Positions 9,113 through 16,283 of a stretch of 28,141 nucleotides of DNA are shown one piece after another. The notes under the pieces were generated by a model. The model did no database searches. It saw only the letters and a list, made by a program, of their open reading frames with translations, and was not told where the DNA came from. Numbering within the stretch: the stretch's first letter is position 1; every line of letters starts with the position of its first letter. A program made the translations under genes and the position numbers. The stretch lies in the NCBI GenBank assembly GCA_002352055.1, contig DEHS01000035.1, positions 8,932 through 37,072 of the forward strand, in the 5' to 3' direction. Origin of the DNA: Legionellaceae bacterium UBA2794 (GTDB lineage Bacteria > Pseudomonadota > Gammaproteobacteria > Legionellales > Legionellaceae).

Positions 9113-9940
9113 ATGGCACTATTAAAATCTAAACCGACTTCGCCTGGTAAACGTGGCGAAATTCGCGTTGTTCATCACAATATCCATAAAGGAAAACCAC
9201 TTGCTTCTTTAGTTGAAAAACTAAAAAAAACAGGCGGTCGTAATAATCATGGTCGAATCACGGTAAGGCATATTGGAGGCGGACAACGTCAAAAATATCG
9301 TTTAGTTGATTTCAAACGTGATAAAGATGGTATTACAGGAAAGGTAGAACGTTTAGAGTATGATCCAAACCGAACTGCGTTGATTGCCTTAATTACCTAT
9401 ATAGATGGCGAGAAAAGATATATTATAGCTCCTGCTAATTTAGAAGTAGGTGCAACTGTTGTTTCTGGTGCAGATTCACCAATTAGTGTAGGTAATTGTT
9501 TGCCTCTAAAAAATATACCTGTAGGTACAACTATTCATTGCGTTGAAATGAAAGCAGGTAAAGGTGCTCAAATGTTACGTAGTGCCGGATGTAGTGGACA
9601 GCTTGTCGCGAAAGAAGGCGTTTATGCAACGTTACGTCTACGTTCAGGTGAAATGCGTAAAATTCATGTATTATGTCGCGCTGTTATCGGCGAAGTAAGT
9701 AATAGTGAGCATAGTCTACGTTCATTAGGAAAAGCAGGTGCTAAACGTTGGAGAGGTATACGCCCAACAGTTCGAGGGGTTGCAATGAACCCTGTTGATC
9801 ACCCACATGGTGGTGGTGAAGGTCGAACTTCTGGAGGAAGACATCCTGTATCGCCTTGGGGAGTACCTACTAAGGGATATAAAACCAGAAGTAATAAGCG
9901 GACTGATAGTTTTATTGTCAGACGTCGTAAAAAGAAATAA
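9113..9940 (+). CDS. rplB: 50S ribosomal protein L2
   Basis: Large-subunit protein needed for subunit joining and peptidyl transferase activity. The 275 residues are full length. The conserved C-terminal signature HPHGGGEGRTSGGRHPVSPW contains the functionally important His (E. coli His229). The RNA-binding core GGRNNHGRITVRHIGGG lies near residues 42-58. It is a normal S10 operon member between rplW and rpsS. Confidence 0.98.
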   Translation: MALLKSKPTSPGKRGEIRVVHHNIHKGKPLASLVEKLKKTGGRNNHGRITVRHIGGGQRQKYRLVDFKRDKDGITGKVERLEYDPNRTALIALITYIDGEKRYIIAPANLEVGATVVSGADSPISVGNCLPLKNIPVGTTIHCVEMKAGKGAQMLRSAGCSGQLVAKEGVYATLRLRSGEMRKIHVLCRAVIGEVSNSEHSLRSLGKAGAKRWRGIRPTVRGVAMNPVDHPHGGGEGRTSGGRHPVSPWGVPTKGYKTRSNKRTDSFIVRRRKKK

Positions 9941-9958
9941 TTATTGAGAGGATATCAA

Positions 9959-10237
9959 GTGGCTCGTTCTATAAGAAAAGGTCCATTTATCGACCATCAT
10001 TTGATCAGCAAAGTTATTTCTGCAATTGAAACTAAATCAAAAAAACCAATTAAAACTTGGTCTAGACGTTCAACAATCGTTCCTGAAATGATTGATTTAA
10101 CTATTGCTGTTCATAACGGCAAAGATCACGTTCCTGTATATATTACAGATAATATGGTTGGTCATAAACTAGGTGAGTTTGCCATGACTCGTACATTCAA
10201 AGGCCATTCTGGTGACAGAAAAGCTAAAGGCAAGTAA
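9959..10237 (+). CDS. rpsS: 30S ribosomal protein S19
   Basis: Small-subunit head protein forming a pair with S13. The start is GTG at 9959, giving 92 residues beginning MARSIRKGPFIDHHL, the canonical N terminus. GAGAGG at 9946-9951 is 7 bases upstream and supports this choice; an in-frame TTG at 9944 would add five non-conserved residues and overlap the ribosome binding site. The C terminus (GHKLGEFAMTRTFKGHSGD) is conserved. Confidence 0.96.
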   Translation: MARSIRKGPFIDHHLISKVISAIETKSKKPIKTWSRRSTIVPEMIDLTIAVHNGKDHVPVYITDNMVGHKLGEFAMTRTFKGHSGDRKAKGK

Positions 10238-10246
10238 GAGGATACG

Positions 10247-10582
10247 ATGGAAGTTACAGCTAAGTTAAAAGGTGCTCCTTTATCTGCTCAAAAAGGCAGA
10301 TTAGTAGCCGATATGATACGAAATATGAACGTATCTGGTGCACTTGATGTCCTCAAGTTTACACCAAAAAAAGGTGCTCAATTAATGCTCAAGTTATTAG
10401 AGTCAGCAATTGCTAATGCTGAAAATAATAATGGTGCAGATATTGATGATCTGAAAGTGGGTATGGTATGCGTTGACGAGGCTGCAACTTTAAAACGCAT
10501 TAGTCCCAGAGCTAAGGGTCGAGCAAATCGAATTTGCAAACGTACCTGCCATATCACTATTAAAGTGTCTGACGAGGAATAG
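10247..10582 (+). CDS. rplV: 50S ribosomal protein L22
   Basis: Large-subunit protein whose beta hairpin reaches the exit tunnel. The 111 residues are normal. The hairpin sequence (TLKRISPRAKGRANRICKRT, about residues 83-102) is intact, with no insertion or deletion of the kind that gives macrolide resistance. The gene lies 9 bases after rpsS and 2 before rpsC. Confidence 0.97.
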   Translation: MEVTAKLKGAPLSAQKGRLVADMIRNMNVSGALDVLKFTPKKGAQLMLKLLESAIANAENNNGADIDDLKVGMVCVDEAATLKRISPRAKGRANRICKRTCHITIKVSDEE

Positions 10583-10584
10583 CA

Positions 10585-11241
10585 ATGGGACAAAAAGTTA
10601 ATCCAATAGGCATACGCCTTGGAATTATTAAAGATTGGAACTCTAAGTGGTTCGCTGGTAAACGGTATGCTGAGTTTTTAATTCAAGACATTAAATTGCG
10701 TAATGAATTAAAAAAGAAATTGATGTCAGCAGCTGTAAGCAAGATATTGATTGAACGTCCAGCAAATAATGCTGTTGTAACCATTCAAACCGCTAGACCT
10801 GGTGTTATTATAGGTAAAAAAGGCGGTGGCATTGAGACTTTAAGAAAAGAGATTTCAGCAAAATTAGGTGTTCCTGTTCATCTGAATATTGAAGAAGTTA
10901 AGAAGCCAGAGCTGGATTCTACTCTTGTGGCCGAAAGTGTCGCACAGCAATTGGAACAAAGAGTTATGTTCCGTAGAGCTATGAAGCGTGCTGTTACTTC
11001 TGCTTTAAAATCAGGAGCTAAAGGTATAAAGATTTGCGTTAGTGGTCGTTTAGGTGGTGCTGAGATTGCACGAAGCGAATGGTATCGTGAAGGACGTGTT
11101 CCCTTACATACCTTTAGAGCTGATATCGATTACGGTACTGCGGAATCTAAAACTACCTACGGAATTATTGGTGTAAAAGTCTGGATCTTCAAGGGCGAAA
11201 TTCTCCCGCAAAAGAAAAGATTGTCAGACAGCGCCCAGTGA
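10585..11241 (+). CDS. rpsC: 30S ribosomal protein S3
   Basis: Protein at the mRNA entry site with helicase activity. The 218 residues contain the KH domain motif PGVIIGKKGGGIETLRKE (about residues 72-89) and the C-terminal GRLGGAEIARSEWYREGRVPLHT region. Length is slightly below the E. coli 233, as is common. It starts 2 bases after rplV. Confidence 0.98.
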   Translation: MGQKVNPIGIRLGIIKDWNSKWFAGKRYAEFLIQDIKLRNELKKKLMSAAVSKILIERPANNAVVTIQTARPGVIIGKKGGGIETLRKEISAKLGVPVHLNIEEVKKPELDSTLVAESVAQQLEQRVMFRRAMKRAVTSALKSGAKGIKICVSGRLGGAEIARSEWYREGRVPLHTFRADIDYGTAESKTTYGIIGVKVWIFKGEILPQKKRLSDSAQ

Positions 11242-11257
11242 GTGAGGATTAAGAATC

Positions 11258-11671
11258 ATGTTACAACCAAAGCGTACTAAATACCGCAAACAAATGAAAG
11301 GGCGTAATAGAGGTCTAGCGTTACGCGGTAGTTCAATTAGTTTCGGACAATTTGGTCTTAAAGCATTAGAACGCGGTCGTTTAACTGCCCGACAAATCGA
11401 AGCAGCTCGACGTGCGATGACTCGTCACATTAAACGTGGTGGAAAAATTTGGATCCGCGTATTTCCAGACAAGCCTATTACACAAAAGCCATTGGAAGTA
11501 AGGCAAGGTAAAGGTAAAGGAAGTGTTGAATATTGGGTTGCGCAAATACAGCCTGGAAAGGTTTTATTCGAAATGGAAGGAGTATCAAGAGAACTTGCTA
11601 TAGAAGCATTTGATCTTGCTAAAGCAAAGCTTCCTTTCAAAGTAATGTTTGAAGAACGGACGGTAATGTAA
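11258..11671 (+). CDS. rplP: 50S ribosomal protein L16
   Basis: Late-assembling large-subunit protein near the A-site tRNA elbow. The 137 residues begin MLQPKRTKYRKQMKGRNRG, typical of the family. GKGKGSVEYWVAQIQPGKVLFEM near residues 83-105 includes the region hydroxylated on Arg81 in E. coli. The stop overlaps the rpmC start by one base (TAATG). Confidence 0.97.
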   Translation: MLQPKRTKYRKQMKGRNRGLALRGSSISFGQFGLKALERGRLTARQIEAARRAMTRHIKRGGKIWIRVFPDKPITQKPLEVRQGKGKGSVEYWVAQIQPGKVLFEMEGVSRELAIEAFDLAKAKLPFKVMFEERTVM

Positions 11672-11865
11672 TGAAAAAGATAGATGAATTACGCAATTTG
11701 ACAACAGAAGAATTGCAAACAGAATTGCTTTCATTACGTAAAGAACAATTTAATTTACGAATGAAAAAAGCAAGTGGCTCACTAGATAAAACACATCTCA
11801 TTACTATGGTGCGTAAATCAGTGGCAAGAGTAAAAACAATGTTGACTGAAAAGGCAGGTAATTGA
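11671..11865 (+). CDS. rpmC: 50S ribosomal protein L29
   Basis: Small two-helix protein near the tunnel exit beside L23. The 64 residues begin MKKIDELRNLTTEELQTELL and carry the family stretch LRKEQFNLRMKKASG. It starts on the last base of the rplP stop codon, so translation is likely coupled. rpsQ follows after a single base. Confidence 0.96.
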   Translation: MKKIDELRNLTTEELQTELLSLRKEQFNLRMKKASGSLDKTHLITMVRKSVARVKTMLTEKAGN

Positions 11866-11866
11866 C

Positions 11867-12118
11867 ATGTCTACTAGTGAATCAAATGCCAGGACAATGG
11901 TTGGAAAAGTAGTTAGCGATAAAATGGATAAAACTATAGTTGTGATGATTGAACGTACTGTAAAACATCCCAAATATGGAAAAATCATGAAGCGAAGAAC
12001 AAAAATTCATGCTCATGATGAGAATCAGGTTTGCGAAATCGGCAATACTGTTAAAGTCCGTGAATCAAGACCACTCTCTAAAACGAAAAGTTGGGTATTA
12101 GTCGAAGTAATTTCTTAA
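11867..12118 (+). CDS. rpsQ: 30S ribosomal protein S17
   Basis: Primary 16S rRNA binder of the small-subunit body. The 83 residues contain GKVVSDKMDKTIVVMIERTVKHPKYGK, the OB-fold signature. It is the last gene of the S10 block. Immediately after its stop come a small hairpin and the internal spc promoter. Confidence 0.97.
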   Translation: MSTSESNARTMVGKVVSDKMDKTIVVMIERTVKHPKYGKIMKRRTKIHAHDENQVCEIGNTVKVRESRPLSKTKSWVLVEVIS

Positions 12119-12133
12119 TCAACTGTGTTGATT
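12117..12133 (+). other. Small hairpin at the S10/spc junction
   Basis: AATCAAC (12117-12123) pairs with GTTGATT (12127-12133) around a TGT loop, a perfect 7-bp stem overlapping the rpsQ stop. No T run follows, so it is not a typical intrinsic terminator. It may stabilise the 3' end of S10 mRNA or weakly attenuate read-through. Confidence 0.4.
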
Positions 12134-12136
12134 TAC

Positions 12137-12165
12137 TTTCAAAACCCTAAAAGGCCTGATATAAT
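12137..12165 (+). promoter_or_regulatory. Predicted internal spc operon promoter, extended -10
   Basis: A perfect TATAAT (12160-12165) is preceded by TG plus one base (12157-12159), the extended -10 element. A weak -35, TTTCAA (12137-12142), lies at 17-base spacing. Transcription would start near 12172, about 35 bases before rplN. The location between rpsQ and rplN is the same as the E. coli spc promoter. Confidence 0.7.
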
Positions 12166-12206
12166 CAGCAACCTTTTTCTGGTCGAAATTAGAGCTGGAG
12201 AATAAA

Positions 12207-12572
12207 ATGATCCAAATGCAGACAGTGCTCGAAGTGGCTGACAACAGCGGAGCACGAAAGGTAATGTGTATTAAAGTACTTGGTGGGTCCCACAGACGAT
12301 ATGCTCGTGTTGGTGATGTTATCAAAGTAAGTATTAAAGATGCCATTCCTAGAAGTAAAGTAAAAAAAGGTGCTGTAATGAAAGCCGTAGTTGTGCGAAC
12401 AGCACAAGGCGTAAGAAGAGACGATGGATCTTTAATACGTTTTGACGGAAATGCAGCTGTACTTTTAAATAACCAAAACGAGCCAATTGGTACTCGTATA
12501 TTTGGCCCCGTTACTCGCGAGCTACGAGAGAGATTTATGAAGATAATATCTCTGGCTGCTGAAGTTTTGTGA
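12207..12572 (+). CDS. rplN: 50S ribosomal protein L14
   Basis: Subunit-interface protein of the 50S, contacting 16S rRNA and L19. The 121 residues begin MIQMQTVLEVADNSGARKV and contain GDVIKVSIKDAIPRSKVKKG. A GGAG ribosome binding site precedes it. It is the first spc block gene, and the 88 bases before it form one of the longer gaps in the cluster, housing the internal promoter. Confidence 0.97.
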   Translation: MIQMQTVLEVADNSGARKVMCIKVLGGSHRRYARVGDVIKVSIKDAIPRSKVKKGAVMKAVVVRTAQGVRRDDGSLIRFDGNAAVLLNNQNEPIGTRIFGPVTRELRERFMKIISLAAEVL

Positions 12573-12584
12573 GAAGGATTAAAT

Positions 12585-12914
12585 ATGAAACGCATTAAAA
12601 CAGGCGATGAAGTAATTATTACCGCCGGTAAAAGTAAAGGTCATGTAGGTAAGATCCTGCGGGTTGAAGATGAGCGTGTTGTTGTTGAAGGTGGAAACTT
12701 GATTAAAAAACATGTCAAGGGGAACCCACAACAACCTGAAAACAAAGGTGGAATTATTACTCGTGAAGCTCCACTTCATGTTTCAAATGTTGCTCATTAT
12801 AATCCTGTTACTAAAAAAGCGGATAAAGTTGGCTTTAAGTATCTAGAAAATGATGGCGTTAGTAAAAAAGTCAGATACTTTAAATCTAATGATGAAATTA
12901 TTGACCGTGTTTAA
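12585..12914 (+). CDS. rplX: 50S ribosomal protein L24
   Basis: Assembly-initiating 23S rRNA binder. The 109 residues begin MKRIKTGDEVIITAGKSKGHVGKI, the KOW motif, and continue with PQQPENKGGIITREAPLHVSNV. AGAAGG lies upstream at a normal distance. It is flanked by rplN and rplE with 12-13 base gaps. Confidence 0.97.
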   Translation: MKRIKTGDEVIITAGKSKGHVGKILRVEDERVVVEGGNLIKKHVKGNPQQPENKGGIITREAPLHVSNVAHYNPVTKKADKVGFKYLENDGVSKKVRYFKSNDEIIDRV

Positions 12915-12927
12915 TTAGGTGATTGAA

Positions 12928-13479
12928 ATGGCTAGACTTAAAGAATTTTATAATAAAGACGTTGTCAATAAGATGATGGAACAGTTCAACTATTCCAGCG
13001 TTATGGAAGTACCTAAAGTATTAAAAATTACTTTAAATATGGGCGTTGGAGAAGCTGTTGGTGACAAGAAAGTAATGAATCATGCTGTTGAAGATATGAC
13101 TCTAATTTCTGGTCAAAAACCTGTAGTAACTAAAGCTAAAAAATCGCTTGCTGGATTCAAGATCAGAGAAGGATGGCCTATTGGTTGTAAGGTCACTTTG
13201 AGACGTGAGCGTATGTATGAGTTTTTAGATCGATTAATTTCTGTTACTTTACCTCGTGTTAGAGATTTTCGTGGATTAAATCCCAAATCTTTTGATGGTA
13301 CTGGTAATTACAGTATGGGAATACAAGAGCAAATCGTATTTCCTGAAATTGATTTCGATAAAACAGATGGTATAAGAGGTTTAGACATTTGTATAACTAC
13401 AAGTGCTAAAACAAACGAAGAAGCTAAAGCTTTATTAGAAGCATTTAATCTTCCACTGAAAGATAGAGATAGAAAATAA
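12928..13479 (+). CDS. rplE: 50S ribosomal protein L5
   Basis: 5S rRNA binder in the central protuberance, contacting P-site tRNA. The ATG at 12928 gives 183 residues starting MARLKEFYNKDVVNKMMEQF, aligning with the family start. An in-frame GTG at 12919 would add MIE and overlap the AGGTGA ribosome binding site, so it is disfavoured. Conserved stretches include GQKPVVTKAKKSLAGFKIREG and RDFRGLNPKSFDGTGNYSMG. In E. coli S8 represses the spc mRNA near the start of this gene; no matching structure was tested here. Confidence 0.96.
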   Translation: MARLKEFYNKDVVNKMMEQFNYSSVMEVPKVLKITLNMGVGEAVGDKKVMNHAVEDMTLISGQKPVVTKAKKSLAGFKIREGWPIGCKVTLRRERMYEFLDRLISVTLPRVRDFRGLNPKSFDGTGNYSMGIQEQIVFPEIDFDKTDGIRGLDICITTSAKTNEEAKALLEAFNLPLKDRDRK

Positions 13480-13491
13480 AAGGGTGAAATT

Positions 13492-13794
13492 GTGGCTAAA
13501 AAATCAATGCTTGTGAGAGAGTTAAAGCGTGGAAAACTGGTTGCTAAATACAGACAGCGCAGAAACGAATTAAAACAATTGATTAAATCATCTGATGATT
13601 TCCAGGTAATTATGGATAGTCAGGCAAAACTAGCGAAATTACCAGTTAATTCAAATCCTGTTCGCCATAGTACACGATGTCAATCTTGTGGAAGACCACA
13701 TGCAGTTTATCGTAAGTTCAGTCTTTGCAGAATTTGTTTAAGACAACAGCTAATGATTGGCAACGTACCCGGCGGAAGAAAATCGAGCTGGTAA
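13492..13794 (+). CDS. rpsN: 30S ribosomal protein S14, long form with a four-Cys motif
   Basis: Small-subunit head protein. The start is GTG at 13492 after AGGGTGAA. The 100 residues make this the long form, which in E. coli lacks zinc-binding Cys. Here the C-terminal half reads RCQSCGRPHAVYRKFSLCRIC: Cys63, 66, 79 and 82 form C-x2-C-x12-C-x2-C, the pattern of the short 61-residue zinc-binding S14. The N-terminal extension MAKKSMLVRELKRGKLVAKY is that of the long form. The protein therefore combines both types. The identity is certain; zinc binding is inferred from the motif alone. Confidence 0.97.
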   Translation: MAKKSMLVRELKRGKLVAKYRQRRNELKQLIKSSDDFQVIMDSQAKLAKLPVNSNPVRHSTRCQSCGRPHAVYRKFSLCRICLRQQLMIGNVPGGRKSSW

Positions 13795-13817
13795 ATTATT
13801 TTGATTGGAGAACGATT

Positions 13818-14213
13818 GTGAGTATGCATGATCCAGTTGCTGATATGCTGACTAGAATTAGAAATGGTCAACAAGCGAAACATCAGCAGATAACATTAGT
13901 TTCTTCTAAGTTAAAAGAAGAAATTGCCCGTGTTTTAAAAGAAGAGGGTTATATTGAAAACTTCTTTGTAGAAACATTGGATAACAACCTTAAGTCGATA
14001 ACTTTAAAACTGAAATACTATCATGGTAGACCAGTTATTGAGTTAATCAAAAGAATAAGTCGTCCCGGGTTAAGAGTTTACAAATCATATAAAGATTTGT
14101 CATCAATCCCTGGATTTGGTGTGGCAATATTATCTACATCTAAAGGTATAATGACACATATATCTGCAAAGTTAAAAGGTGTTGGTGGCGAAGTCATTTG
14201 TGAAGTGGCTTAA
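13818..14213 (+). CDS. rpsH: 30S ribosomal protein S8
   Basis: 16S rRNA binder of the platform; in E. coli it represses the spc operon. GTG at 13818 gives 131 residues starting MSMHDPVADMLTRIRNG, matching the E. coli MSMQDPIADML start, with GGAG 7 bases upstream. Reading farther 5' in frame would overlap rpsN by dozens of bases and adds no conserved sequence. The C terminus GFGVAILSTSKGIMTHISAK is typical. Confidence 0.96.
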   Translation: MSMHDPVADMLTRIRNGQQAKHQQITLVSSKLKEEIARVLKEEGYIENFFVETLDNNLKSITLKLKYYHGRPVIELIKRISRPGLRVYKSYKDLSSIPGFGVAILSTSKGIMTHISAKLKGVGGEVICEVA

Positions 14214-14230
14214 TACTTGCGAGGAATGAT

Positions 14231-14770
14231 ATGTCTAGAGTAGCAAAAACCCCAGTTGTTCAACCTGCAAATGTTGAGGTAGCACTTGCCGAAGGAACAA
14301 TAACTGTTAAAGGGCCCAAAGGAACACTAACCCAAAATATTAATCGGTTAGTCAGTATAACTAAGAATAAAGAAGCGAATCAGTTAGAGTTTGCTCCATC
14401 AACCAATGATCCCAAAGCGTGGGCACAGGCTGGTACAGCTAGAGCATTGGTTAGTAATATGGTTCATGGTGTTACTGAAGGATTTGTTGTGACACTTGAG
14501 TTGGTTGGTGTTGGTTACAGAGCACAAGCCAAGGAAAAATCAATTACTTTATCATTAGGTTTTTCACATCCTATTGAATATGTGTTACGTCCTGGTGTTT
14601 CAGTTGAGACTCCTAACAATACAACTATTCTGCTTAAAGGTGTTGATAAGCAACTTTTGGGACAAGTAGCTTCTGAAATACGAGCATTTAGACCCCCTGA
14701 ACCCTATAAAGGGAAAGGTGTTAGATATGCTGGCGAAGTAATTGTTCGAAAAGAAGCGAAAAAGAAATAA
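14231..14770 (+). CDS. rplF: 50S ribosomal protein L6
   Basis: Protein near the factor-binding site of the 50S. The 179 residues begin MSRVAKTPVVQPANVEVAL, and the C-terminal signature PPEPYKGKGVRYAGEVIVRKEAKKK is conserved. It is preceded by GAGGA and lies between rpsH and rplR with gaps of 17 and 10 bases. No oddity is seen. Confidence 0.97.
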   Translation: MSRVAKTPVVQPANVEVALAEGTITVKGPKGTLTQNINRLVSITKNKEANQLEFAPSTNDPKAWAQAGTARALVSNMVHGVTEGFVVTLELVGVGYRAQAKEKSITLSLGFSHPIEYVLRPGVSVETPNNTTILLKGVDKQLLGQVASEIRAFRPPEPYKGKGVRYAGEVIVRKEAKKK

Positions 14771-14780
14771 GGTATAAGAA

Positions 14781-15140
14781 ATGAATAAGCAAAACTCGCG
14801 TAATAGACGTGGATTAAAGGCAAAGGCTTTAATTCGTAAATCGGGTAGAGCAAGATTAGTTGTTTATAGAAGTGGTGTTCATATCTATTCTCAAATAGTT
14901 CAAGCTGATACACTCGGTGATAAAGTATTAGTTGTGTGTTCAACTAATGATAAAGAATTAAAAAGCAGTTTATCCGGAAAATGCAAAGTAGACCAAGCCT
15001 CTATAGTTGGTAAGTTATTAGGTAAACGCGCCAGTGAAAAGGGCATTACCCAAGTTGCATTTGATCGTGCTGGTTACAGATATCATGGCCGAGTGAAAGC
15101 CCTTGCTGAAGGTGCTCGCGAAGCTGGATTAGATTTTTAA
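14781..15140 (+). CDS. rplR: 50S ribosomal protein L18
   Basis: 5S rRNA binder of the central protuberance. The 119 residues contain RLVVYRSGVHIYSQIVQ near residues 25-41 and the C-terminal FDRAGYRYHGRVKALAEGAREAGLDF. Length and position between rplF and rpsE are normal. Confidence 0.97.
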   Translation: MNKQNSRNRRGLKAKALIRKSGRARLVVYRSGVHIYSQIVQADTLGDKVLVVCSTNDKELKSSLSGKCKVDQASIVGKLLGKRASEKGITQVAFDRAGYRYHGRVKALAEGAREAGLDF

Positions 15141-15149
15141 GGAACGATT

Positions 15150-15659
15150 ATGGCATCATTCGAAGAGTCAGCTAAGTCAGATGGCTTACAAGAGAAACTC
15201 GTACAAGTTAGACGTAATGCTAAAGTTGTAAAGGGTGGTCGTGTTTTTAGCTTTTCTGTCCTTGTCGTTGTTGGTGATGGGAAAGGAAGAATTGGTTATG
15301 GGTTAGGAAAGGCAAAGGAAGTTCCAATCGCAATACAGAAAGCGATGGATCAAGCTAAAAAGAATATGGTTTATATTCCTCTTTCTGGAACTACAATTCA
15401 TCATGAGATAACCTGGAATTTCGGTGCTTCCAAAGTATTCATGAAACCAGCAAGTGAAGGTACAGGTATTATTGCTGGTGGCGCTATGAGAGCGGTGCTT
15501 GAAGTACTGGGTGTACAGAATATTCTTGCAAAAAGCATTGGTTCTACCAATCCAAGTAATATTGTACGTGCAACGATTGGTGGGTTAACCAACATAGGTA
15601 CTCCTGATTACGTAGCAGCCAAACGTGGTAAAACTGTTGAAGAAGTGATGGCGGACTAA
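15150..15659 (+). CDS. rpsE: 30S ribosomal protein S5
   Basis: Small-subunit protein involved in decoding fidelity and mRNA entry. The 169 residues carry VRRNAKVVKGGRVFSFSVLVVVGDG, whose VKGG loop is the spectinomycin-linked region in its unmutated form, and SIGSTNPSNIVRATIGGL near the C terminus. GGAACG lies upstream. It is followed 2 bases later by rpmD. Confidence 0.97.
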   Translation: MASFEESAKSDGLQEKLVQVRRNAKVVKGGRVFSFSVLVVVGDGKGRIGYGLGKAKEVPIAIQKAMDQAKKNMVYIPLSGTTIHHEITWNFGASKVFMKPASEGTGIIAGGAMRAVLEVLGVQNILAKSIGSTNPSNIVRATIGGLTNIGTPDYVAAKRGKTVEEVMAD

Positions 15660-15661
15660 TT

Positions 15662-15847
15662 ATGGAAAAGAAAATTAAAATTACCCTGGTTAAGAGCATT
15701 ATAGGCAGAAAACCCAAACACGTATTAATTGCCAAACAATTAGGTTTAGGCAAGACAAATTCCAGTGTATCGCATAATGACACACCAGCGATTCGTGGAC
15801 TTGTTAATGCCATTGATTACTTACTGCTAGTTGAGGAGAGTGTATAA
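15662..15847 (+). CDS. rpmD: 50S ribosomal protein L30
   Basis: Small peripheral 50S protein. The 61 residues begin MEKKIKITLVKSIIGRKPKH and contain LGLGKTNSSVSHNDTPAIRG, both diagnostic. The last base of its stop is the first base of the rplO ATG, suggesting coupled translation. Confidence 0.96.
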   Translation: MEKKIKITLVKSIIGRKPKHVLIAKQLGLGKTNSSVSHNDTPAIRGLVNAIDYLLLVEESV

Positions 15848-16281
15848 TGAATTTAAATTCACTATCACCGGATCCAGGTTCAAGACGTCCTAAAAGACGT
15901 TTAGGTCGTGGTATCGGTTCAGGACTAGGTAAAACTAGTGGTAAAGGTCATAAAGGTCAAAAAGCAAGAGCTGGTGGCTACCATAAGGTTGGTTTTGAAG
16001 GCGGGCAAATGCCTATTCAAAGACGTCTTCCTAAAATGGGCTTTAAATCTCGTGTTGCAAAAACAGTTGATCAAGTATGCTTAAGCGAACTTGAAAAGCT
16101 TACTGCTGAAATTATTGATTTGCAAATATTGCGTGAATCAGGCCTTATTACTAGCGGTATAAGAGATGTCAAAGTTATCCTCTCTGGTGAATTAACTAAA
16201 GCCATTAAAATTAAAGGCTTAAGAGTCACTAAAGGCGCTCGTTCAGCGATTGAAGGGTTGGGCGGAAGTATAGAAGAGTGA
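15847..16281 (+). CDS. rplO: 50S ribosomal protein L15
   Basis: Late assembly protein of the 50S. The 144 residues have the Gly/Lys/Arg-rich N terminus (LGRGIGSGLGKTSGKGHKGQ) and the GFEGGQMPIQRRLPKMGF signature at about residues 49-66. It overlaps rpmD by one base. Its stop lies 2 bases before the chosen secY start. Confidence 0.97.
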   Translation: MNLNSLSPDPGSRRPKRRLGRGIGSGLGKTSGKGHKGQKARAGGYHKVGFEGGQMPIQRRLPKMGFKSRVAKTVDQVCLSELEKLTAEIIDLQILRESGLITSGIRDVKVILSGELTKAIKIKGLRVTKGARSAIEGLGGSIEE

Positions 16282-16283
16282 CT

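Noticed and set aside
9944..9958. TTG start for rpsS giving five extra residues
   Set aside because: The added residues are not conserved and the codon overlaps the start region of the GAGAGG site, which fits GTG at 9959.
12128..12165. TTGATT (12128-12133) as the -35 of the spc promoter
   Set aside because: Spacing to TATAAT is 26 bases, too long; the extended -10 with a weak -35 at 12137 is preferred.
12119..12595. 158-codon open frame on the - strand
   Set aside because: It lies fully opposite rplN, has no family features, and the + strand gene is certain.
13725..13817. Longer N terminus for rpsH
   Set aside because: It would overlap rpsN by about 70 bases; GTG at 13818 gives the family-typical start and has a well-placed GGAG.
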